Shown here in pieces: positions 24,275-33,872 of a DNA stretch of 64,000 nucleotides. A program made the position numbers and the translations under genes. Within the stretch, counting starts at the first letter, position 1, and the number at the start of each line of letters is the position of its first letter. Under the pieces are notes generated by a model that ran no database searches, was not told where the DNA came from, and saw only the letters and a list, made by a program, of their open reading frames with translations. Source of the DNA: Kytococcus schroeteri (GTDB taxonomy: Bacteria; Actinomycetota; Actinomycetes; Actinomycetales; Dermatophilaceae); NCBI RefSeq assembly GCF_002847825.1, contig NZ_PKIZ01000006.1:1-64000 (forward strand). Direction: 5' to 3'.

Positions 24275-25917
24275 GTGAACATCCTCGTGCACTCCCTGCT
24301 GGGGCTGGCCGTCGTCGCCGCCCTCCTCGTCGTTCCCGCCCACCTGCTCGGTGGCTGGCTCCACCGGGTCCTCACCGACGAGCACGACTGGGCCGTCGAA
24401 CGCCTCACCTACCGACTGGTGGGCGTCGACCCCCGCGCCGAGCAGCCGTGGCGGGCCTACCTGGCCGCGGTGCTCGCCTTCGCGGTCGCGTCCGTGCTGC
24501 TCCTCTGGGGACTCATCCTGGTGCAGGGCCACCTGCCCTACGGGCTGGGCCGCTCCATGGACTGGCACACCGCCCTCAACACGGCCGTCAGCTTCACCAC
24601 CAACACCAACTGGCAGTCGTACTCCGGTGAGGACGGAGCGGGCTACCTGGTGCAGGCGGCGGGCCTGACGGTGCAGAACTTCGTCTCGGCCGCCACCGGC
24701 ATCGCCGTGGCGGGCGCACTGCTGCGTGCCCTGGCCCGCAGCGGTGCGGACACCGTGGGCAACTTCTGGGTGGATCTCACCCGCACCGTCTTCCGTGTGC
24801 TGCTGCCGGTGGCCACCCTGGGTGCGCTGCTCCTGCTGCTCGGCGGTGTGGTCCAGACCCTGCAGGCACCCTCCGAGGTGACCACCCTTTCCGGGGGCAC
24901 GCAGGTGCTCCAGGGCGGACTGGTGGCCTCGCAGGAGGCCATCAAGGAGGTCGGCACCAACGGCGGTGGCTTCTTCAACGCCAACTCGGCACACCCCCTG
25001 GAGAACCCCACCCCGTGGACCAACGTGCTGGAGATCTGCCTCATCCTGGTCATCCCGTTCGCCCTGACCCGCACCTTCGGCCTGATGGTGGGTGACGCCC
25101 GTCACGGTGCCCTGCTGGCCACCGTGATGGGGGCCCTGCTCACCTGCTCGGTGGTGGTCATCGGCTGGGCCGAGATGGTCTCCGCCCGGGGGACGGCCGG
25201 CGGCATGGAGGGCAAGGAGGTGCGCTTCGGCGTGCCGTGGTCGGTGGTCTTCGGAGCTGCCACCACCGGAACCTCCACCGGTGCGGTCAACTCGATGCAC
25301 GATTCCTACAGCGCCGTCGGTGGCGGCATGTTGATGCTCAACATGCTGCTCGGCGAGCTGTCGCCCGGCGGTGTGGGCTCGGGCCTGTACGGCATGCTCG
25401 TGATGCTGGTGGTGGCGGTCTTCCTCTCTGGCCTGATGGTGGGACGCACCCCGGAGCTGCTCGGCAAGTCCATCGGGCAGAAGGAGATCACCTGGGCCGC
25501 TCTCAGCGTGCTCGTGGTGCCCACCCTGGTGCTCGGGTGCTCCGCCGTGGCGGTGCTCGTGCCCGGCACCGGGGCGGCGCTGAACAACTCCGGACCGCAC
25601 GGTCTCAGCGAGGTGCTCTACGCCTATGCCTCGGCAGCCAACAACAACGGGTCCGCGTTCGCGGGCCTGACGGCCTCCGACGAGTGGTTCACACTCAGCC
25701 TGGCCTTCTGCATGCTGCTGGGTCGCTTCGCGACCATCGCCGTGGTGCTGGGACTGGCAGGGGCCCTGGCCGCCCGCACCCGCCGCCCGGCCACGCGCGG
25801 CACCCTCCCGACGGCCACACCCACCTTCGCGGTGCTGCTGCTCGCCGTCACCCTCCTGGTCGCCGGCCTCACCTACCTGCCGGCGCTCGCCCTCGGACCC
25901 ATCGGAGAGGCCCTCTC

Positions 25918-25921
<4 letters not shown>
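24275..25921 (+). CDS. kdpA: K+-transporting ATPase subunit A
   Basis: 548 residues from GTG 24275 with GAGGTGG upstream. About ten membrane spans carry the four selectivity-filter repeats: [46 protein letters not shown] and [13 protein letters not shown]. This is the pore-forming, K+-binding subunit of the high-affinity Kdp pump in the cytoplasmic membrane. Its end overlaps kdpB by 4 bp. Confidence 0.95.
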
Positions 25922-27971
<2,050 letters not shown>

Positions 27972-27972
<1 letters not shown>

Positions 27973-28562
27973 TGAACGTGAACTCCTCCCTGACCCGTCC
28001 CCTGCTCGCCGCCGTGCGGATGCTGCTGGTCATGACCGTGGTGCTCGGCGTGCTCTACCCGGCCGCCGTGCTGCTGGCCGGACGTGCCCTGCCGGCCCGG
28101 GCCGACGGCTCGGTGGTGCACCACGACGGCCGTGCCGTGGGCTCGGCGCTGTTCTCGCAGGAGACCACCGACCCGCGGTGGTTCCACCCCCGCCCCTCGG
28201 CCACCGACCACGACGGTGCCTCCAGCGGCGGCAGCAACCTGGGCACCCGCGAGCCCGCCCAGCTGGAGGTCGTCCGGGAGCGCCTGGCCGCCGTGAGGCA
28301 GGAGAACCCCGATGCCGCCGGGCCGGTCCCGCCCGACGCGGTCACCGCATCGGGGTCCGGGCTGGACCCCCACATCAGCCCCGAGTACGCCGAGTACCAG
28401 CTGCCGCGCGTGGCCGCCGCCAACGACCTCCCCGTCGAGCAGGTGCGTGCGCTGGTGGAGGAGCACACCGACGGCCCCTCGCTGGGGTTCGTCGGGGCGC
28501 CCCGGGTGAACGTCCTGCTGCTCAACCTGGCCCTGGCCGACGCCGTCGGGACGGACCGGTGA
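27972..28562 (+). CDS. kdpC: K+-transporting ATPase subunit C
   Basis: 196 residues. One N-terminal transmembrane helix (MLLVMTVVLGVLYPAAVLLAG) is followed by an extracytoplasmic domain with GSALFSQETTDPRWFHPRPS, ATDHDGASSGGSNLG and PDAVTASGSGLDPHISPEYA, the standard KdpC blocks. It assists K+ binding and complex assembly. The start chosen is ATG 27972, sharing one base with the kdpB stop; GTG 27969 is in frame and would add one residue. kdpD begins 10 bp downstream. Confidence 0.93.
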
Positions 28563-28572
28563 CAATCACGCC

Positions 28573-31209
28573 ATGAGCCAGGGACGACTCCGCATCCGAC
28601 TCGGCGCCGCCCCCGGCGTGGGCAAGACCTGCGCGATGCTGGACGAGGGGCACGCCCTCGCGGCCGACGGGGTGGACGTGGTCATCGGGTACCTCGAGGA
28701 CCACGACCGCCCCGCCACCCGGCGGCGCGCCGAGGGGCTGGAGGTGGTGCCCCGCCGCCGCACCGTGCACCGCGGGGTGGCCGTGGAGGAGATGGACCTG
28801 CAGGCCGTGCTGGACCGTCGACCCGAGGTGGCGCTGGTGGACGAGCTGGCTCACACCAACGCGCCCGGCTCGGAGAACGCCAAGCGCTGGCAGGACGTGC
28901 GCGCCCTGCTGGAGGCCGGCATCGACGTGATCTCCACGGTGAACATCCAGCACCTGGAGTCGCTCAACGACACGGTCACCGCCATCACCGGGGTGGTGCA
29001 GCGCGAGACCGTTCCCGACGCCCAGGTGCGCGCCGCCGACCGGGTGGAGCTCGTGGACCTCTCGCCGGAGGCCCTGCGGGCACGTCTCACCGACGGTCTG
29101 GTCTACCGGCCCGAGCGGGTGGACTCCGCGCTGCAGAACTACTTCCGGCCCGGGAACCTGGCCGCCCTGCGCGAGCTGGCCCTGCTGTGGCTCGCCGACC
29201 GGGTCAACGAGGGCCTGGCCGCCTACCGGATCGAGCACGGCATCGACGGCACCTGGCCCACCCGCGACCGGGTGGTGGTGGCCGTCTCGGGGGGACGCGA
29301 GGGCAGCACGCTGCTGCGTCGCGGCGCCCGCATCGCCGGGCGGTCGGCCGGAGGGGCCTTCCACGCCGTGCACGTGGCCCCCATGGACGGACTCACCGTC
29401 TCCTCGCCGGGCGCGGTGGCCGGGCTGCGACAGCTCACCGAGGAGCTCGGGGGCACCTTCCACACCGTCACCGGGCGCGACCCGGCCGAGGGCGTGCTGG
29501 AGTTCGCCCGCGGCGTGAACGCCGCCCAGGTGGTGGTGGGGTCCAGCCGGCGGCCGTGGTGGCGCCGTGCCGTGGACGCCGGCACGAGCGAGAAGATCAT
29601 CCGGGACTCCGGTGAGATCGACGTGCACGTGGTGACCCATGCGTTGGCCGGCCGCGGTGGGCTCTCCCGCCCGGTGGCGGACCTCCCGGCCGAGCAGGTG
29701 CGCTGGGGATGGGTGCTGGCGGTGCTGCTGCCGCTGCTGCTCACGCCGCCGATGACCTTGCTGCCCTCCGGCGGGGCGCTGCCCCTCATCGTGCAGGTCT
29801 ACCTCCTGGTGACCGTGGTGGTGGCCCTGGCCGGCGGACTCTGGCCGGCCGTGGCCTCGGCGGTGATCTGCTCGGCCCTGCTCAACTGGTACTTCACCCC
29901 GCCGGTGCACGAGTGGACCATCTCCGACCCGCAGAACGTGGCCGCCATCGTGGTGTACGTGCTCATCGCGGGGCTCGTGGCAGGGGTGGTCCATGCGCGG
30001 GCGAGGCGGGCCCAGGCAGCCGTGCGGGCCCAGCAGGTCTCGCACTCGTTGGCGGCCCTGGCGCCCACCGTGCTGGGCAGTGCCGACCCGATGGGGACCC
30101 TCCTGCGCCAGGCCGTGGAGCTGCTGGGCCTGCGCCGGGTGTCCCTGGTGCGCCTCGAGGAGGGGAGCCCGCCGGTGGTCGAGGCGTCGGCGGACGCCAC
30201 GGACGGACCTGCCGACACCGCATCGGAGCCGCCAGCAGGCACTGCGGAGGGTGCCGAGACCCTGCGGGAACCGGTGGGGGACGGCCACCAGCTGGTGCTG
30301 GTCACCGACCGACCGCTGGAGGCCATGCAGCGGCGCGTGGTTTCCGCCCTGGCCGTGCACGCCGAGGCCGTGGTGCAGCGCCGCGCCCTGGAGGCGGAGG
30401 CGCGTACCGCCGACGAGCTGGCCCGCGACAACCGGGCCCGCCGGGCGCTGCTCTCGGCCGTCTCCCACGACCTGCGGACCCCGCTGGCCGCCATCAAGGC
30501 GTCCATCGGGTCGTTGCGCAGCACCGAGGTCGACTTCGCTCCGGAGGATCGCGAGGAGCTGCAGGAGATCATCGAGCACTCCTCGGACCGCCTCGAGGCC
30601 CTGGTGGACAACCTGCTGGACATGTCGCGCCTGCAGTTCGGGGCCGTGGTGGCCACACTGCGTCCTGTGGACCTGGCCGAGACGGTGCACAGCGCCCTGG
30701 AGGGGGAGGAGGGTGCCACTGCGGTCGAGTGCGACTTCGACCCCGCCGCCCGGGTGGTGCTGGCCGACCCCGGTCTGTTGGAAAGGGTGCTGGGCAACCT
30801 GCTGGAGAACGCCCTGCGCCACCAGCCCGCCGGGGAACCGGTGCGGCTTCGCTCCCGCCGGGTGGAGGGAGACGACGCGGATCCCTCGGGCGCCTCCGTG
30901 GTGCTCGAGCTGGCGGACACCGGGGTGGGCGTGGCCGCCGACCAGCGGGCGCGCATGTTTGAGCCGTTCCAACGGTTGGGTGACGTGCCGGCCGGCAACG
31001 GCGTGGGGCTGGGTCTGGCGGTGGCCAGGGGCCTGGTCACGGAGATGGGTGGCACCCTGGAGGCCGCGCCCACTCCCGGCGGCGGGCTGACGATGCTGGT
31101 GACCCTGCCCGCACCGGATCCCGGGGTCGACCACTCGTCACCGGGCGCGCCCTGCGCCGTGGCCGGTGCGTCCCCTGCTGCCGAGGTCCCCGAGGAGGGC
31201 GACGCATGA
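28573..31209 (+). CDS. kdpD: Sensor histidine kinase KdpD
   Basis: 878 residues. Domain order: the KdpD N-terminal domain with Walker A GAAPGVGKTCAM at about 11-22 and VDELAHTNAPGS. Next comes a universal-stress-like domain (VVVAVSGGREGSTLLRRGAR to VVVGSSRRPWW), then four membrane helices at about 375-470 (DUF4118) and a GAF-like region at about 480-600. The HisKA H-box is SHDLRTPLAAIKASIGSL, followed by HATPase boxes NLLENALRH, DTGVGV and GVGLGLAVARG. It senses K+ limitation or turgor and phosphorylates KdpE. It overlaps kdpE by 4 bp. Confidence 0.93.
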   Translation: MSQGRLRIRLGAAPGVGKTCAMLDEGHALAADGVDVVIGYLEDHDRPATRRRAEGLEVVPRRRTVHRGVAVEEMDLQAVLDRRPEVALVDELAHTNAPGSENAKRWQDVRALLEAGIDVISTVNIQHLESLNDTVTAITGVVQRETVPDAQVRAADRVELVDLSPEALRARLTDGLVYRPERVDSALQNYFRPGNLAALRELALLWLADRVNEGLAAYRIEHGIDGTWPTRDRVVVAVSGGREGSTLLRRGARIAGRSAGGAFHAVHVAPMDGLTVSSPGAVAGLRQLTEELGGTFHTVTGRDPAEGVLEFARGVNAAQVVVGSSRRPWWRRAVDAGTSEKIIRDSGEIDVHVVTHALAGRGGLSRPVADLPAEQVRWGWVLAVLLPLLLTPPMTLLPSGGALPLIVQVYLLVTVVVALAGGLWPAVASAVICSALLNWYFTPPVHEWTISDPQNVAAIVVYVLIAGLVAGVVHARARRAQAAVRAQQVSHSLAALAPTVLGSADPMGTLLRQAVELLGLRRVSLVRLEEGSPPVVEASADATDGPADTASEPPAGTAEGAETLREPVGDGHQLVLVTDRPLEAMQRRVVSALAVHAEAVVQRRALEAEARTADELARDNRARRALLSAVSHDLRTPLAAIKASIGSLRSTEVDFAPEDREELQEIIEHSSDRLEALVDNLLDMSRLQFGAVVATLRPVDLAETVHSALEGEEGATAVECDFDPAARVVLADPGLLERVLGNLLENALRHQPAGEPVRLRSRRVEGDDADPSGASVVLELADTGVGVAADQRARMFEPFQRLGDVPAGNGVGLGLAVARGLVTEMGGTLEAAPTPGGGLTMLVTLPAPDPGVDHSSPGAPCAVAGASPAAEVPEEGDA

Positions 31210-31889
31210 CCCCCCGCATCCTGGTAGTGGACGACGAGGACGCCATCCGCCGCACCCTGCGCATCAACCTCCGTGCCCGCGGTTACGAGGTGGAGGCCGT
31301 GGGCTGTGGCCGTGACGCGCTGGACTCCGTGGAGCAGGACGCACCCGACCTGGTGGTGCTCGACCTGGGGCTGCCGGACATCGACGGTGTGGAGGTGCTG
31401 CGGAGGATCCGCCGCACGAGCCGGGTGCCGGTGGTGGTGCTCTCGGCCCGGCGGGCCTCCGACGACAAGGTCGAGGCGCTGGACGAGGGCGCCGACGACT
31501 TCGTGACGAAGCCGTTCGGCTCCGATGAGTTCATGGCCCGGGTACGGGCTGCCCTACGCCGCGGAGAGTCGGTGACCAACGCGGCCACACCGCCCTTCGT
31601 GACCGCCCACTTCGTGCTCGACTTCGCCACGGCATCGTGCGAGGTGGCCGGCCAGCCGGTGCACCTGACCCCCACCGAGTGGCGTTTCCTGGAGGAGCTC
31701 GCCCGCCACGACGGGCGTCTCGTGCCCCATGCGGACCTGCTGCGGTCCGTGTGGGGACCGGGCTACGGGCGCGAGTCCAACTACCTGCGCGTCTACGCCA
31801 ACCAGGTGCGCCGCAAGCTGGAGCCGGACCCCACCGCACCGCGCCACCTGCTCACCGAACCCGGGATGGGCTACCGCCTGGTCCGGTGA
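31206..31889 (+). CDS. kdpE: Response regulator KdpE
   Basis: 227 residues. The receiver domain has ILVVDDEDAIRRTL, phospho-acceptor DLVVLDLGLPDIDG (about residue 51), VVVLSARRA and FVTKPFGSDEFMAR. The C-terminal OmpR-type winged helix has HLTPTEWRFLEELARHDGRL and SNYLRVYANQVRRKLEPDP. It should activate the kdp promoter, for which the 11-bp CGTCAA array before kdpF is the likely target. Confidence 0.93.
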   Translation: MTPRILVVDDEDAIRRTLRINLRARGYEVEAVGCGRDALDSVEQDAPDLVVLDLGLPDIDGVEVLRRIRRTSRVPVVVLSARRASDDKVEALDEGADDFVTKPFGSDEFMARVRAALRRGESVTNAATPPFVTAHFVLDFATASCEVAGQPVHLTPTEWRFLEELARHDGRLVPHADLLRSVWGPGYGRESNYLRVYANQVRRKLEPDPTAPRHLLTEPGMGYRLVR

Positions 31890-32007
31890 GGGGTGTCGGT
31901 GGGAGCGGGCCACGTCGTACGGCACGCGACGACCGGGCCCTGTGGACGGCAGCGACGCACCGCTGGTGCGGTGGTGTGTACTGGGGCGCCGTCGCACGAG
32001 GAGAACC

Positions 32008-32754
32008 ATGAGCACGCCGCCGACCCCCGGGGCACCCGACTGGGAGAGCCGCACCACCGACCCGCAGCGCATCCAGACCGGCCCCGTGGACGGGAGCCAC
32101 CCGATGGCGGACGCCGCCCCGTCCGCGCCGCGGTCCTCCGGTGGGCGTGGCTCGTCCGGTGGGCCGGACCGCACCACCCTCGGCTGCCTGCTGGGCGGCG
32201 GGCTGGTGGCCCTGCTGCTGGTGGTGGCCGGCTTCTGGCTGTTCGGAGGCCTGGACGAGGACCGGCCGCAGGAGACCGACCCCACGGGCGGCCCCGCGAT
32301 GCCGTCGGCCCCGGCCGTGCCGAGCGTGGCCCTGCCGTCGGTGCCCACGGGCCCGGCCGCCGAGTCGCCGGAGGCGGTCGGCTTCGGGGAGGGTGCGACC
32401 GTGCACGGGGTGGAGGTGGTGGTGGGCGAGCCGCAGTCGTTCACCCCGAGCGAGACCGCCGCCGGCTTCTCGCCCGACGCGCATCCGGTGGTGCAGGAGG
32501 TGACGGTCACCAACCACGGGGAGAAGCCCTTCGAGGTCTCGTTCCTGACCTTCCGGGCCACCGCCGGCGGCGAGGACGTGCGTCGCGGGTTCGACTTCGG
32601 CCAGGACCTCGGCCAGCCGTCGGGCGCGGTGGAGCCCGGCGGGTCCACCACCTTCCGCATAGGCTGGTCGGTGGAGGACACCGAGGACCTGACGGTCACC
32701 GGCTCGGTGGTGACCCCCGACGGGGGCCGCGGCACCTCCACCTGGGAGAGGTGA
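32008..32754 (+). CDS. DUF4352-like membrane-anchored protein, copy 1
   Basis: 248 residues from ATG 32008, GAGGAGA upstream. A proline-rich cytoplasmic start STPPTPGAPDWESRTTDPQR is followed by a glycine/serine linker and one transmembrane helix at about 55-76 (LGCLLGGGLVALLLVVAGFW). The extracytoplasmic part has VHGVEVVVGEPQSFTP, VVQEVTVTNHGEKPFEVSFL and VEPGGSTTFRIGWSV. This is a single immunoglobulin-like DUF4352/TelA-type domain. A paralogue follows 111 bp later with a very similar start and duplicated leader bases. Such proteins are exposed outside the membrane; the partner is unknown. Confidence 0.65.
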   Translation: MSTPPTPGAPDWESRTTDPQRIQTGPVDGSHPMADAAPSAPRSSGGRGSSGGPDRTTLGCLLGGGLVALLLVVAGFWLFGGLDEDRPQETDPTGGPAMPSAPAVPSVALPSVPTGPAAESPEAVGFGEGATVHGVEVVVGEPQSFTPSETAAGFSPDAHPVVQEVTVTNHGEKPFEVSFLTFRATAGGEDVRRGFDFGQDLGQPSGAVEPGGSTTFRIGWSVEDTEDLTVTGSVVTPDGGRGTSTWER

Positions 32755-32865
32755 CCGTCCCACCCACCGCGGGTCGTGGACCCACGGACCGGAATGGGCC
32801 CGTGGTCGCCCGTCCGACCGCGTGGCGTCAGGTGTACTGGGAGCAATCGCACGAGGGAGAAGACC

Positions 32866-33804
32866 ATGACCACACCGCCTCCGCCCCCCGGCTCGCCCGA
32901 CTGGGAGGACCGCCCGACCGAGCCCCACCGCATCCAGCCCGGCCCCGCCGGTGGCGGTGGGTCGCCCCGTCCCTACGACCAGCCCACCCCGCCGGTGTAC
33001 GGGGGGCAGCAGTCGTCGCCCTACGACCAGCCGGTCCAGGACGCCTACGGGCAGTACGGCGCCACCCCGGCCCGGGAACAGCCCGCGTACCCCGCCCACC
33101 CGATGACGGGCCACGGGGGCTCGGGCGGGCGCTCCGGGGGCGGGCACGACCGCACCGCCATCGGGTGCCTGGTGGGTGCTGGCCTGCTGGTATTGGCCGT
33201 GCTGGCAGCGCTGTTCTTCGTCCTCGGCGGGTTCGGGGGTGACTCCGAGGACGACCAGAGCACGGGGGACGAGACGTCGGTGGAGCAGACCAACCCGGCG
33301 GAGGACCCGACCACCCCGGACGAGACCACCCCGGACGAGACGACCCCGGCGGAGGACCCGACCACCCCGGACGAGACGACCCCGGCGGAGGACCCGACCA
33401 CCCCGGACGAGGACGCCGCCGCGGTGGCCTTCGGGGACGCAGCCAGCGCCGGTGACGTGGAGATCACCGTGGGCCGGCCCGAGCCGTTCCAGCCCGCCGA
33501 GGGCGCGGCCGGTGCCCAGAAGACCTCCGAGGCGGTGGTCCACGAGGTGACCGTCACCAACCGCGGGGACGCGCCGCTGGGCATCGGTTCGTACTACCTC
33601 CTGGCCCAGTCCGGCGGCCAGGACGCCGAACGCATCTTCGACTACACGCAGGAGATCCGCCTGCCGAGCGACCCCGTGCCGCCGGGGGAGTCGCAGACCT
33701 ACCGGGTGGCCTGGGGCGTGCAGGACGCCGGCGACCTCGCGGTGACCGCAAGCGTCAGGGGCAGCGGTTCCGAGATGCCCACCAAGCTCACCTGGAGCAA
33801 CTGA
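32866..33804 (+). CDS. DUF4352-like membrane-anchored protein, copy 2
   Basis: 312 residues from ATG 32866. The start TTPPPPPGSPDWEDRPTEPH parallels copy 1. Tyrosine/glutamine/proline repeats (YDQP twice) precede one transmembrane helix (about 102-124, IGCLVGAGLLVLAVLAALFF). An acidic Thr/Pro/Glu repeat (about 144-184) comes next, then the same domain with AGDVEITVGRPEPFQP, VVHEVTVTNRGDAPLGIGSY and VPPGESQTYRVAWGV. The acidic stalk is an insertion relative to copy 1. The leader shares GTGTACTGGG and CGCACGAG with copy 1, so promoter and gene were duplicated together. It ends at a strong terminator. Confidence 0.65.
   Translation: MTTPPPPPGSPDWEDRPTEPHRIQPGPAGGGGSPRPYDQPTPPVYGGQQSSPYDQPVQDAYGQYGATPAREQPAYPAHPMTGHGGSGGRSGGGHDRTAIGCLVGAGLLVLAVLAALFFVLGGFGGDSEDDQSTGDETSVEQTNPAEDPTTPDETTPDETTPAEDPTTPDETTPAEDPTTPDEDAAAVAFGDAASAGDVEITVGRPEPFQPAEGAAGAQKTSEAVVHEVTVTNRGDAPLGIGSYYLLAQSGGQDAERIFDYTQEIRLPSDPVPPGESQTYRVAWGVQDAGDLAVTASVRGSGSEMPTKLTWSN
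33294..33413 (+). repeat. In-frame 36-bp tandem repeat (TTPDETTPAEDP)
   Basis: CCCGGCGGAGGACCCGACC starts at 33294, 33345 and 33381. The last two are 36 bp apart; the first interval, 51 bp, contains an extra 15-bp DETTP unit. The repeat encodes the acidic Thr/Pro stalk of the second DUF4352-like protein and is expected to vary in copy number by slippage. Confidence 0.85.
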
Positions 33805-33825
33805 CACCGGGCACCTCGGACCCGC

Positions 33826-33865
33826 GACGGGGCCGGGTGGGGACTGATCCCCACCCGGCCCCGTC
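33826..33865. terminator. Strong bidirectional hairpin terminator
   Basis: GACGGGGCCGGGTGGGG (33826-33842) pairs perfectly over 17 bp with 33849-33865 around a 6-nt loop (ACTGAT). It sits between the convergent stops at 33804 and 33873. Confidence 0.8.
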
Positions 33866-33872
33866 GTCGTGC

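Noticed and set aside
33294-33413. Regular repeats considered as a CRISPR array
   Set aside because: Repeats are contiguous, in frame and encode an acidic Thr/Pro stalk; there are no spacers and no cas genes.
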